Below are positions 42,038 through 53,290 of a DNA stretch of 64,000 nt, piece by piece. This stretch comes from Acanthococcus lagerstroemiae (Eukaryota; Arthropoda; Insecta; Hemiptera; Eriococcidae): the NCBI GenBank assembly GCA_031841125.1, contig CM063114.1, positions 55,884,955 through 55,948,954 of the forward strand, written 5' to 3'. The notes beneath the pieces are model-generated. The model was not told where the DNA came from. It made no database searches and worked only from the letters and a program-made list of their open reading frames with translations. The position numbers were made by a program, and so were the translations under genes. Position 1 is the stretch's first letter. Each line of letters begins with the position of its first letter.

Positions 42038-45000
42038 TGAATGTACATGAACATACGCCTGTCCTTCGGTCGAGTTAACAGACATTTTCCGAGTTGGTGG
42101 CATAGAAATCACGTAGTTATGGCACCGCATGTCGTCCGGGCTATCACACAAAATACATGGGTATTAACAAGTTTCGAATTCGACGTTTTGCGCGCAGATA
42201 AAAGACTGGATGATCGAAAGTCTGAACAAGGGTCTACGTACGTATAATATTACAATAATTTTATGAGAAATACCCATTTAACAACACCCGAGTGTATTGA
42301 AAAGTAATACAAGACCGTGAAGTTATAAACCAACTCGTTATACACCCTAAACCCTGCTGCTGGCGAGGGTACGAAATTTCAACTTCGAATCTACACTTTT
42401 CTCTCCGCTCCTATAAAAATTTTTTCCTTCTCTTTTCTTTCCGAGTTTTTTTTCTGCCTTCTCCACACGAGTGGGCTTTTCATTCTTCAAATCGAAAACC
42501 CTATAAAACCTCGTTTCGCACAGTTTTCTTCCTTGTATCTTAATATCGTTTTTATATCGTTTTCTTTGCCGTTTCGTTTACACTTTTTCTTTCTAAAAGT
42601 TTTCTCGTGTTTCCGTCTCGTACGCTCGTTTTGTGTTTTTTTTTTGTCCTCGCCCCCCTTCTCGACCCTGCTTCCGAGAAACGCAGGTTTTGTCTGTTGT
42701 TCGCAGTAACAGCGAAGCGGCTAATCGTCCTCGCAAGTTCGTGAAAACGTAATTGCACTCTCTGGAGGCTTATGTCAAGCAGTCAATAAAGGCGAATCCA
42801 AAAAATAAATTCTAAAATATGACGCCCATTGAGAAGTTCCAAGGAGAGCGCCCTTTCGACGGATTATTTTCGGCTCGGATATCGCGTTCGCTGTGAGATG
42901 ACTCGCCGAGCGAACTGTATCACTGATACGTAAAAGTTCCTTAACTTGCGTCACAACAAATGGGGGGCTGTGGCTTACTTCAACTTCTGCTGAATTGAGC
43001 ACAATTATTACGCGAATTCAGTTTTTCTTTTAAATTACGCGTTTGCCGCGACGCTGGAGTCCAGGGCAGGGGCACGTGCCCTATTCTCACTAGTAAAGCT
43101 GGGGGCCGTAGTATCATTTTGCGCCTCTCCCAGGTTCAACGAAGGAAACTGTGAAAATCAGAGGTCGCTTACACGGAACGGTATTCATATGCCGGGGCAA
43201 ATACATACGCCGGGTGTCTATTTTTTTAAACCAAAAAAAAAAAAAAAAGAAATGGCTTATTTTCTTTGAAAAAATTTAAATCATCGTCACAATCGAGATG
43301 AGTATAGGCACATATGTACTAGTAATATGAATGCAATGTTGGGTAAATCTAATGAGTCGTTTCAAGGAGGGTGTAAGGCCAACATATATGTCCTTTTCAA
43401 GGGGAATACGATTTCGGATTCTTCAGCCCTTCCTCTTTCCAATGAGATCATGCCCACTTCCTTAACTCGATGAGGGGATGAGCTATCGCGATTTGCCTAA
43501 CACTTTTCTCTTTGTCGTCCTGTATTTACAGTGTTGTGTAGTACCGTATGGTAAACCTATTTGGTGTGAGTTCCTATTGGTTGTCTGCGGTTGTGTAGTC
43601 TGTTTAATCAGTGCGTGTTATTTTATTAACTGGAATTGGGATTTAAACCTACACTAGAGTGCGCTGCAAAATAACCTGCGCGGATGTTGGCAGATGAAAA
43701 TGAGTGAGTGATCATGTGTACTTTAAAACAGAAAAACTACTATCTTCAAGAGGGTAAAGAAACAAGTAAGACTTATTCTACCAGTAGAACTGATTATAAT
43801 TCAATTTTTTGGCGATGATGCAGTTAAATTTAGGACAAATTTTCTTTGAAAGCGGATTTCTAATCGACTTAAAAATTTTCTGTGAGTTCATTCTTTGTTT
43901 TTTTCCAAACTTCTTAAAAATATTGTTGAATTTTCTGACTATTTACAAACTTCCTGACCTATTTTTCAAATTCCTGATTTTTTCCACACTTTCCAAATTT
44001 TTCAAACCTGTAGACACTTTGCTTAATCAGTTTTAATGAAACACAAGAAGATTCTGCAAAATTGTAGTTCGAGCGAATGAGGGAGACGTATACACACATG
44101 TCCTGTTTGCTTCGTAAGGAAAAATACACGGAGTTTCGATATTTTTAACCGAAAATTAATTTTATTAATGTGTTGAAAATGAGTGCTTATCGATTTTAAT
44201 TGGCTATGGGGTTGGGCTCGAAAATAAAGTAGTTTGGCTCCGCAATCAAGGGCAGTCGCCCCAGGGGATGGCTTTAAAAAGGGAGCAGGAGGGCCGAGAC
44301 ATACACTTGGTTTCTCAGATAGCTGAAATCAATCTGAAGTAGTTCTTACATTCAGCTTCTCGGAGTGCTACTAAAGAGAGTTAAGACTAAATAACAATCA
44401 GTCCATCGACAAGGTGTCCTAGTTACTATCCAATAATTTAAATTTAAAAAAATCAATTTGAACCCTTTCGGGGCTACCAGACAAGTCGAATACAAATTGG
44501 CTTCAGCGACCTTGAAAACTTGAAATGAGGTGATATCTCGAAAATTAACAATATTTGGTTCCAACTTCCTTTCGTGATTCCTCGGGGGATCAGACGTGAA
44601 AATTACCCGCAAACTCAAAATCTGTAAGTCAATCCGTACCTCGAATTTTATTTTCCGCCTCTCCTCTTTTCATTTGAGAGCCATCACTTGAGGTCACTGA
44701 CCCACACTTCGCAGTCGAGCTATATTTTAGTTATTTTTGGCCAATGTGAGGATTTTTTCTTGGTGTGGGGGGGGGGGGCTTAAGTCACAGATTCGATCTC
44801 CTCTCCGTCTCAACCCATTGTTTTTCCGTGTTTTTTTTTGGTCAATTGAGAAGGGGGGTTACCCCCCTACCGGTACGGCCCTTTTTAGAACAGTTTTTGG
44901 TTTCACTATTTCACGAAAATTTAATTTGTACTTCATCTCTCAATCACAAACTTCTTTTATTCGCGTTGAAAGATTCCAAAAAATGGGTTAAATGTGCTGC

Positions 45001-45136
45001 CAGTGATGTAACTGAATTGTCCCCCAAATTCCACAATTTTTACTCCCGTCTCTGATTTTCGGAATTTTTACTGCACCGTCTTTGTAATGAGAGGGAGCCT
45101 TGTCCCATTATTAGTGTTTCATGGCGGGACTTATCC
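42038..45136. other. Gene-free stretch
   Basis: No exon or named element recognised. Contains a 16-A run near 43233 and a 12-G run at 44767-44778. Confidence 0.3.
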
Positions 45137-45204
45137 GGACGCTGTTTTACGCAAAAACTGGCCAACCGACATTGTTTAACAAAACTAGTTATTAGTATCG
45201 CTGG
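45137..45204 (+). mobile_element. Left-end fragment of the GGACGCTGTT MITE, copy 3
   Basis: GGACGCTGTTTTACGC, then TTTAACAAAACTAGTTATTA and GTATCG, matches the left third of the copies at 15621 and 59571. The remainder is absent. Confidence 0.65.
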
Positions 45205-45236
45205 ACACAAGACGCACCGATAGAGAGATAGGGGGC

Positions 45237-45630
45237 AACTCACCCCCCCCCCCCCTGTAGGAATTTTTCACTCAGCAGTTGGAAAAATTTACCATTTCAG
45301 TCAGGCGAGTTGAGAAAATCCAACATATTAAACGTTTTATTTTTCTTCCCCCTTTTTTTTTCTTCTTTTTTTTTTGTTGATACTTGTCACTTGAGTTGAT
45401 AAGTTGGGAGAACCCAACGAGTCTAACGGTTTTCCTTCTTATTTTGCTCTCATAGCTGGGAATTCCACGTTGAGTCAGTTGAAAAAATGCAACAAAAGTG
45501 AAAAGGTTTTTTTTTTTTTTGTTTGTTTGGTTGCTTACTTTGATAATTGGAAATTTTGAGTTGCGTCAGTTGGGACCTTCATAATGCCCCCCCCCCCCCG
45601 CCCAAGGGAAAACTCTTAGAGTACGTCCCT
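45237..45630 (-). repeat. Dispersed repeat with C runs, inverted relative to 61060-61440
   Basis: The reverse complement shares GACGTAC at one end, an A/T-run core, TTTTCCAACT-type words, CAACTGCTGAGTxAAAATT and a CCCTATC end with the later copy. Two 13-C runs (45243-45255, 45587-45599). It is probably a non-autonomous DNA element with CAGTGACGTAC-type ends. Confidence 0.6.
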
Positions 45631-46074
45631 CGTTGGATCACATTTCAATTTCATTAACGAAAAGTATTCTGAGTACAAATTTCGATGGGCTACCCACACG
45701 ATACCTGCATGATCGCCTGCCTGTTGTCACCCGGATAGATAAAAGGCATCTTCAGTGTATTTACTGGAGATCTCTTGCATTTTTTGTTTAATTTCCAAAA
45801 AGTACACATTTTGATGAACTCCCCGCCAGATCCATGGTCTCTTGTCACCAGGGTAGCTGAAGAGCATCTTTAGGGGATTTACCGGTGAACTCTCGCATTT
45901 TTTTTAAAATTTACCAAAAAGTCCATTTTTCGATAAACAATTAAAAAAAATTTAAAAATAAGTAAGTAATTAAAACCACTAATAATTTAATATTAATTTA
46001 TGTTTGTTTATAATATTTGTTGTTAAACTGGCAGAAGTTTTGGTTTATAATGTTTTTTGCGATGTTGGCGTGCG

Positions 46075-46297
46075 CAGTTCCTTATATGTTGTTTTTGTAG
46101 TTATTGTTTGTCAGTTTTGTAGTTAGTCCTTGTTTTGGAATGTTCTCGAACATGCTTGTTACGTCCAATGATACTAGTTTGTCATTGTTGTTTAATGTTA
46201 TTTTTTCCAGTTTATCTTTTAATTGTATTGTGTTTTTTATGCTGAAAATGGGACTGGGCTGGGCACCTGTGCAGATTGAAGGACCAACGTTGGTCAC
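46075..46297 (-). pseudogene. Penelope-like element reverse transcriptase scrap
   Basis: The minus frame contains KLVSLDVTSMFENIPKQG, the RT motif characteristic of Penelope-like elements (LVSxDVxSLFTNIP), preceded by KNTIQLKDKLEKI. About 70 residues survive; no GIY-YIG endonuclease or terminal repeats were seen. Only one such fragment is in the window. Confidence 0.75.
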
Positions 46298-46319
46298 AAA
46301 AAATTACTTTCTGGCAAAT

Positions 46320-46510
46320 CAGAATGGGGAGAGAAAGCCAGGTAAGAGGACCAGGTGGATGGACGACGTCTGTAAGTTTAGCAAAACCGAACTCTTCCAC
46401 TGAGCAGCCACTGACCGTGTCAAATGGACTAGGTTGAGGGAATCATTTGCCCAAGACAAGCGCTTCTGTCAATTCGAATCTGAAACCTGTTGTAACATCA
46501 TTCCGACGAA
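46320..46510 (+). pseudogene. RTE-type LINE 3' end
   Basis: The plus frame reads ERKPGKRTRWMDDVCKF, a stop, then AATDRVKWTRLRESFAQDK, matching the C-terminus of RTE polyproteins (GRPxxRWxDDI, RxxWR). It ends in AATAAAATGCTTATAATAAT-type tail sequence. Confidence 0.6.
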
Positions 46511-47543
46511 TAAAATGCTTATAATAATTGAAAAACCAAAAAGATACGATATGGATGGCGATTTCGTAGTTGCTTCACTTCTGGGGCTATTATGTTAGTC
46601 GGCATCCCTCCCCTCTTCAAAACCTTGTAATTCGGGGAAAAATTCAGTAAAATTCTGACTCAAGATATGGCGATGAAAGTCCTGACCCATCAGTTTTCCA
46701 ACTATATAGAGAAAACTGAGGATCCCATGTACTCTATACAAATTCTACACGTCATATGTCAGCATTACCCCACCTACCCTAGCCAAATTACATGCTTTAA
46801 TTTTTAAAAGCGCACAATTTTTCGCAATGCGCCGGGCAGTAAATAGTTTTCCCAAAAGTAATTGCCTCCCGATCACTATTTTCGACGTTCAAAAACGCAT
46901 GCTGTACATTTTATATTTTCCTACATCAACGACAACTCAAATCGAAGTATGGAAGTACAGGAACATAAAAATGTTGTTTTCTCGTACTGGATATGTTTCT
47001 CCTCACACGGTGGTAAAATAAAGTCGGTCCACAGTATTTCAAAAAACCCAACTATCTTCTAAATCTTAACGGTCTATGTGGATGTGGGTTTCGAAGCAGT
47101 TGATCCTTTCCGCACGTAATACAAAGAAATATAGAGCCAATTTCGAGCGCGCAAAATGTACATAAAATTCTAATTTAATCTTAATCCGAGCTTGGAAAGG
47201 TTCGAGAGTATCGTATCGACTTGTGCAAATAATCGTAAATTTTAAATGCAAGTAGGTGACCCGCTTGCATTGTTGTGGTCCGTATCAATACTAATTTTTT
47301 TTTTATTATCAGGCCGTTCTCATTATTAGCGATGTTACGAGCTTTTTGTACATCGCCGTTGAATGAATTACGGCGGGGCATTTGCATTTCGGGTCATTCG
47401 CCAGACAAATTTGATTTACAGATACTGGGCGAGGCGAGGTCTTTCAAGCGAGGAAATCACTTTAGAACTGCAAGTCGTATCTACAGTCCCGGGGGTTACG
47501 AATTCCGAGTTTATTTTGGATAATTAGATGGCATTGAGCTTAC
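46511..47543. other. Intron just downstream of the 47.6-kb exon, no repeat recognised
   Basis: Balanced composition near the exon. The donor GTAAGC is at 47543-47538. No further exon seen. Confidence 0.35.
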
Positions 47544-47668
47544 CAGACAGCGTATGAATAGCACTAGCCAGCAACGTTTTGTTATTCTCGTGGCAGTGTC
47601 CAACAATGGAGTACACGAATCCGGTTAACGAAAGTATGAAACCAAAACTGGCGAAAATCCCTGGCCAT
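47544..47668 (-). CDS. stg1: Internal exon of the same stargazin-like gene (second transmembrane segment)
   Basis: A 125-bp exon bounded by an acceptor (CTTACTTTGCAG) and a donor (GTAAGC). It carries one base of a split codon at each end and 41 whole codons. The peptide starts WPGIFASFGFILSL, continues GFVYSIVGHC and NNKTLLASAIHTLS, which is a second membrane helix, a short cytoplasmic turn and the start of the third helix of a TARP. The last base G plus the GA opening the exon at 1349 gives Gly, producing LSG-LS at the junction. Vertebrate CACNG genes place an intron at the same point before GLS (family knowledge). The exon is too short and in the wrong frame for simple ORF listing. The preceding exons (first helix, extracellular GLW-C-C region) were not found in the window and probably lie beyond 64 kb. 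Confidence 0.9.
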
Positions 47669-47889
47669 CTGCAAAGTAAGAACGTGAAATTAGTCGCAGC
47701 AGGTACTCATATGCAAGGTGTTTCACAAATTAGTCGCCCTAGAGCTGTTTTTAGGACGTTAATGGGACGAAAATGGATCTTCACGTGACAAGGTCTAGTT
47801 TCTTTTCAGATAACAAAATTTCTTCTCCGAATGAGGAAGCTTCAACGTACCACCATCTTTGGAATCTTAACGAAAAGACACGGAACAAA

Positions 47890-48145
47890 ATATAGGAACA
47901 AATACGTGTATTATATGAAAAAATGTTAATATATAAAAATTTGAGAAAAAAATTGAATTATTAAGAATAAAATTGAAGTAAAAATATTCAAATAATTGAA
48001 TTAAAATAAAATAAATTCTTAATATAATTGTTAATTTTATATAATTTAAAGAAATTAAAGATTTGTTATTAAAAAATTTTATTGAGATAATGAAGTTAAT
48101 TCTTGAAGTTAATAAAATTATTAAATTTAAAAATGATATAATAAA
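47890..48145. other. Very AT-rich patch
   Basis: Mostly A and T, in words such as AAATTGAA and TTTAAAAAT. It gives a spurious minus-strand open frame rich in Ile/Phe/Asn. No mitochondrial or bacterial gene recognised. Confidence 0.4.
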
Positions 48146-48149
48146 ATTT

Positions 48150-50310
48150 AATTTAGGGCTTTTTCTGGTCACTGATTCTGAATATTGCACTAGGTTTTTG
48201 GTCCGAACCGAATTTAAACCACAAAATCCAAATATTGGACCCAAAATGGGTAACTTGAACAAAGTACCAAAATAGAGGTTTCTTGGATCACTGATTCCGA
48301 TTATTGTATTATATTTTTGATTTAGCCCCCATTCGGCACTAAAAATCAACATTTTAGACTAAAATGGGGACAATCAAATTGGCTCCAAATTTGAACAAAT
48401 TATCAAACTAGGGGCTCTCTGAGTCCCTGATTTCGAATATACCATCCAATGTTCGATCTGATATTGATATAGATCACCAATTCAACATTTTCCCCATCGT
48501 AGCGAGAAAATTTACAGATACATGTTGAATAGTTGAAAAACAATAGAATTACGATTTTTTGGGTACTGATTTCAATTAAATATCACATCAGACTATTCAC
48601 TCGGTACCGATTTGGGCCCAAAATTGATTTACTTTGGACCGAAATGGTAAAAATTCAGTTAGTTTAAAAATTCATTTTTTTAGTGGGGGTTAATTTGTAT
48701 CTGGTCCAAGTATATAGCACAAAAACACATGTTCCCCTTCGAGAAAATTGACTAACATAGAAAAATTGAACAAGGGATCAAAATTCGATTTTCTGAGCCG
48801 CTGATTTCAAATATCACATCCAACTTTTGATCCGATTCCTATTTGGGCCCAAAAATTGATTACTTTCAACCAAAAAGCCAGAATTAAATTGGCTTAAATA
48901 TTCTTTTTTGCAAGGGAGTCGCTGATTTCAAAGATCGCATCCGCTTCTGCATCTGATCTAGGTACGGATCATAAATTCAATATTATCCCCATAATAACAA
49001 AAAACTTGAATTTTATTTAAAAATTGAACAAAGTATCAAAATTAGATTTTTCAGGCCTCGTATTTTCAAATCGTCGGTGGCGCGTTTGACACCTCGTATG
49101 TGCAAAATACAACTTTTACTCATCACTTACACATACGAGGTTTTAGAAACCCATGTGCATAGGGAGGTGTTATATAGCGTCCTCTAGCGGACAACATTGT
49201 AACTAAGCACATAAAAGGAATTTTATTAGGCGCGCCCGTTAGAGACGAGTCCAACAAGACCAATAAGCGGTTTTGGCCAAAAATGTCACAGACGAGGTGT
49301 CAAACGCGCCATTGACGAAATATTACATCAAAACTTTGATCCAATTCCAATCTGGGTCCAAAAATTGATTATTTTTGACCAAAATGGCCAAATCTAAATT
49401 GTCTTACATTTTTTTAAACACAAGTCGCTGGTTTTTGGTATCGCAGTTTTGGTATCTGGTTCAGGTACGGACCACAAATTCAACATCTTCCTCATAGTAT
49501 AAAAATTGACAGGTATTAAAAAATTAAACAACGTATCAAGGTCAGATTTTTTGGGCCACTTATTCCAAATATCGGATCAAACTTATGATCCGATTCCGAT
49601 TTGGATACAAAAATTGATTACTTTTAGTCAAAATGCCGAAATTAAAATGGCTTAAATATTTATTCAACGAGGGTCGCTGATATGAAGTATCGCATCCGCT
49701 TTTGTATCTGGTCCCGGTATAGACATCAAATAAAAAATCCTCCCCCTCCCCATAGCGAGAAAATTGACCCATATTAAAGAATTAAATAACGTATCGAAAT
49801 TATCTCCAGGGCCGCTGATTTCAAACATCGTATCAAACTTTTGATTCGATTCTGATTTGGATCGAAAAATTTTACTTTGGACCAAAATGGCCTAAATGAA
49901 ATTAGCTTAATAATTTTTTAACGATGGTTGCTCATTCTGAGTATCGCGTCTACTTTTGTATCTGGTCCAGGTATGGACCACAAATTCAATATTTTCCCAA
50001 TAGTACGAACTTTTGATTCGATTTTGATTTGGGTCCAAAAATTGATTACTTTATTAGCTTAATAAATTCTTTTTTAACGGTGGTTGCTCATTCTGAGAAT
50101 TGCAAATTTAGTATTTCCCTGACAGTACGAACTTTTGATTCGATTCTGATTCGGATCCAAAAATTGATTACTTTGGATTAAATGGCCAAAATTAAATTAG
50201 CTTAGGTAATAAAATTATTATTTTTTTTTTAACGGGGGTTGCTCATTCTGAATATCACATTCACTTTTGTAACTGGCCCAGGTATGGACTAGAAATTTAA
50301 TATATTTCCC
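48150..50310. repeat. Diverged satellite of about 258-bp dimeric units
   Basis: Landmarks CTGATTTCAAATATC, TTTTGATCCGATTC, TTTGGGxCCAAAAATTGATT, then TATCTGGTCCAGGTA, CACAAATTCAATATTTTCCC and AAAATTGA recur in order roughly every 253-262 bases (48797, 49059, 49560 after removing the MITE, 49811). Each unit holds two similar halves (both start near CGCTGATTTCAAA). About eight units; the distal ones are shorter. Minus-strand frames repeatedly encode ISDPR / ISGPG-like peptides but contain stops. Confidence 0.85.
49072..49317. mobile_element. MITE within the satellite
   Basis: The ends CGTCGGTGGCGCGTTTGACA and the complement of CGTCAATGGCGCGTTTGACA match over about 26 bases. The flanks share AAAT. 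The interruption falls inside a satellite unit whose text resumes with ATATTACATC. 246 bp, no ORF. Confidence 0.8.
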
Positions 50311-50884
50311 CGATAGTCTGATACTTGTATTTATACATATTTTACGTATACCTACCCAGAATTTAGAAGTCTACATTTATGTTACCAATTTTTCTCCATG
50401 TAACAGCTTCGTCTTTCATTTATAACAAGTTCAATTTTCATTTTACTACCGATAATTTTTAAAGAATAGTAATGTATCGTGTCCTATTTTCTGTTTTCCT
50501 TTTTCTTACTTATTTGATTTTTTCAGGTCAAATGGCTTCTTAATCTGTTCTTTTACAGAAAATTATTTCATAATATTTGCATCCTTCATTAAAAATTCTT
50601 TATTTTTGTAAAAAGTCTTCTGCCTTGTTATTACGACTCTGATTGTAATTATTATTTTCATAGTCTGTATATAGTAGTTCATTATTTTGCTCTCTTTGAC
50701 CTCTCCAGCTCTTTCATTACTGATTCGATTTCATAATAAACTTTTCCTTCTATTTGTAAATAATTTGGTCTATTATTTTACTTCTTCAACTGCTTCTTTC
50801 ATGATTAATATATGATTTCATAAGTTTGTGTTATATGGGTTACATCCAGAGTACTTAACTTTCATTATTTCATTAATTCGTCAG
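50311..50884. other. AT-rich stretch, possibly further RTE 3' remnant
   Basis: Follows the RTE RT on its 3' side but no conserved C-terminal block could be read. Nothing else recognised. Confidence 0.3.
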
Positions 50885-50889
50885 ATTAT

Positions 50890-52400
50890 ATTTTGCTTAA
50901 ATGATAAGTAGCTCGAAAAGTCGGTTCTGCTTTCGCTGCTGTGAAAGCTTTTTACTTTCTATATTCAATTCGTTCAGCATTTTTTCCAGCTCGTCGCTTG
51001 ACTCTGAGAATAGTACTATATCGTCTGCAAATCTTAAGTTTGATGGACGGTATCCATTTATATTTATGCCTTTATTTTCCCAATTTAAGTTTCTAAAAAT
51101 TTCCTATAGTGCACTATTAAAAAGAATCGGAGAAAACGGATCTCCTTGTTTTACGCCTTTTTTTTATCTCGAATTTTTTGCCTAGTGTGTCTGTTTTTAT
51201 TCTGGCTTTGAGGTTTTCGTACATCTGTTCTATTATGTTAACATATGTTTGGGGTGTTCCTTGTATCTTTAATGTTTTCAGTAAGTAGTTGTGGCTTATT
51301 GAGTCGAATGCTTTGTTGTAGTCGATCAGTCCCAGGTTTAAGTCAAAACTGTATTCGTTGCTCTTTTCTATTATTTGGTTAACCGTATGTATGTATATGA
51401 TCTATTGTTGAGAAGTTTTTACGGAATCCTGCTTGTTCTATTGGTTGTTGTGAGTTAAGTATTGGTTTTAGTCTCGTTTCTATGGCTTTTGAGAAGATTT
51501 TGGATATGGTTGGTGTTAGTGTTATTGGTCTGTAGTTTTCTATTTTATGTCTATCTCCTTTCTTGAATAATAATATTATGTCAGAGGTTTTCCAGTCGTT
51601 TGGTATTACATTGTTTGTCAGTATTTCGTTGAATAATTTTGTTAGTTTTTTGTCTCCCATTTTTATATGTTCGTTAGTTATGTTGTCATGGCCTGGGCTT
51701 TTGTTAGGTTTTAACTGTTTTATAATATTTTCAATTTCGCTTTCGAGGAAAGGTGGCACTTCCTCGTTATTTGTTGTTTGGACGTTTTGTGTTAGTGTTA
51801 TTTTCTCGTCGTTATATAAGTTTTCGAAATATTTGGTTATTATATTGTTTATTTCAGTTCGGTCATATATTTTTTTACCTTCCTGGTCTGTAAAGTATGT
51901 TGTCCACTGGAGGCCTTGGCTTAGTGACTTTCTCATATTTTTAAAGTTCCTGTGTCCCTCTAGTGTGTTTTTTATGATGATACTCTGTTTCAGGAAGTTT
52001 TTATGCCTGATTTTGTTTCTGATAAGTTTTGATGTTACGTTAAGATCTATTTTTTCGTTCTTAGTCAGTTCTTCTTTCCTTAGCAATTTTAGCCTTTTTT
52101 TAATTAGTAGTCTTATTTCTTCTTTTATGTTATTTGTCTCCATGTTGGTTCCGTTTGAGTTTCCTTTTTGTTCCCTGGCTGTTGTGTCTTCTTCCTTTAT
52201 TGATTGTGTTAGCTGTTTGTATAGCGATTCGGCTGTTTCCAATTGGTTGTCTGTTTTTATTTCCTTTAGTTTTGTATTCAAAGTTGTTGCGTATTTTGTT
52301 GGATTAATTTTTTTTTGTGTTTGTTTTTGGGGTTTGGGCTTTATTATAGCTTTTTTGTCTGTTAGTTCAATTTGTATTAGTCTGTGGTCCGAGTAAAATT
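50890..52400 (-). pseudogene. RTE reverse transcriptase domain
   Basis: The 52542-51379 frame includes FKNMRKSLSQGLQWTTYF, IIKQLKPNKSPGHDNITNEH, DWKTSDIILLFKKGDRHK, YRPITLTPTISKIFSKAIE and QAGFRKNFSTIDHIHT. A shifted frame then gives LGLIDYNKAFDSISHNYLL and a truncated GDPxSP-type region. A third frame gives SNLRFADDIVLFSES with the catalytic Ala-Asp-Asp at about 51018-51032. The thumb and C-terminus are cut off near 50885. Confidence 0.88.
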
Positions 52401-52404
52401 CAAA

Positions 52405-53100
52405 TTTGTTATTTATTTTGAAGTTTGTTACGATGTTGTTGTCTCTCTGCGTTATTATGTAGTCTATTAGTGTTTTGTGTTCCCTGTTCGGGCTTATCCA
52501 TGACCATCTTTTTCCTTGCCTTTTTTTGAAGTATCCGTTCATTATTTTCAGATTGTGTTCTTGACAGAACCTTAGTAATCTCCAGCCTCTTATATTTCAT
52601 TTGCCATATCCGTATTGGCCTAGAATGTCTTGTTCGGTTTGTTGTCTTTGTCCTACTTGACTATTCCAGTCTCCCATTAGGATTAGCTTGTTGTTGTTGA
52701 TTTTAGTTCCTGTGTATAAAGTTTCTTCTAGTGTCTCGTAAAATTTTTCAAGTACTTTTTCTTCAGCTGTTGATGTTGGTACGTAAATTTGTATGCAAGT
52801 CAGTTTAGTGTTGTTTAGTTCTAGTTTTAGTGTAGTTATTCTGTCTGTTATGCCTTTAATTTCTTTTATCAGTTTTATATAATTTTCTTTAATTAGGAAT
52901 CCTACGCCTTTCTGTCCTCCTCTTTCGCCTATATAGTGGAATAAGTTACCTTTTTTAGTCCTTTGTATTTTCTCACCGCCTCTTCTGACTTCCGATAGAC
53001 CTAGTATTGCCAAATTTGAGTTTATGAAAGCGTTTTCTAATTCTACGAGATTTTCGTGATTTTTCAATGTTCTGACGTTTAGTGTTCCTATTGATGTTTT
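52405..53100 (-). pseudogene. RTE endonuclease domain
   Basis: It reads GTLNVRTLKNHENLVELENA, LAILGLSEVRRGGEKIQ with the catalytic Glu, GGQKGVGFLIKENY, LTCIQIYVPTSTAEEK and LILMGDWNSQVGQR with the GDWN catalytic box. After a frameshift it reads KRWSWISPNREHKTLIDYII and FYSDHRLIQIEL with the SDHR motif, so all EN motifs are present but in two frames. It would nick target DNA for reverse transcription. Confidence 0.88.
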
Positions 53101-53290
53101 TTGTTTTTATTTTTTATTGGTTTTTTATTTTTTGTTAGTGAGATTGCGGGAATATTGGAAGACTTACCCTGGTTTTCCTTTCCTGCTGGGTAAGGAACGT
53201 TTTTGAATATTTGATACTTTTTTAGTCGCGCTGCCTGCTGCAGTAGATTCCCACCAATCAGCCTGAGCAATGGCACTAGACGTTTTCTCG

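Larger units (their letters stand above)
1350..47543 (-). other. 46.2-kb intron of the stargazin-like gene
   Basis: It is defined by the GTAAGC donor next to 47544 and the TTTAG acceptor next to 1349, with phase 1 on both sides. Nearly everything annotated between is transposon-derived. Embedded elements lie on both strands. No alternative exon with good splice sites and family similarity was seen inside, but short unrecognised exons cannot be excluded. Confidence 0.8.
50885..53290 (-). mobile_element. RTE-clade LINE, EN plus RT, 3' truncated
   Basis: The largest RTE copy in the window. Order on the minus strand: a short leader frame (53276-53088, MPLLRLIGGNLLQQAA), endonuclease (about 53085-52540), linker, and reverse transcriptase (51990-50900). 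Frames change at about 53100, 52590, 51380 and 51190. The C-terminal block seen at 22995-23465 is missing. The A-rich coding strand drives many spurious antisense ORFs, the longest at 51563-52396 on the plus strand. Confidence 0.88.

Noticed and set aside
47867..48352. Minus-strand 161-residue frame rich in Ile, Phe and Asn
   Set aside because: It covers an AT-only patch plus the first satellite unit; no membrane-protein family pattern.
51563..52396. A 277-residue plus-strand open frame, the longest on that strand
   Set aside because: It is the antisense of the RTE coding region; the residues are almost only Phe, Ser, Leu, Val, as expected from the complement of an A-rich gene.
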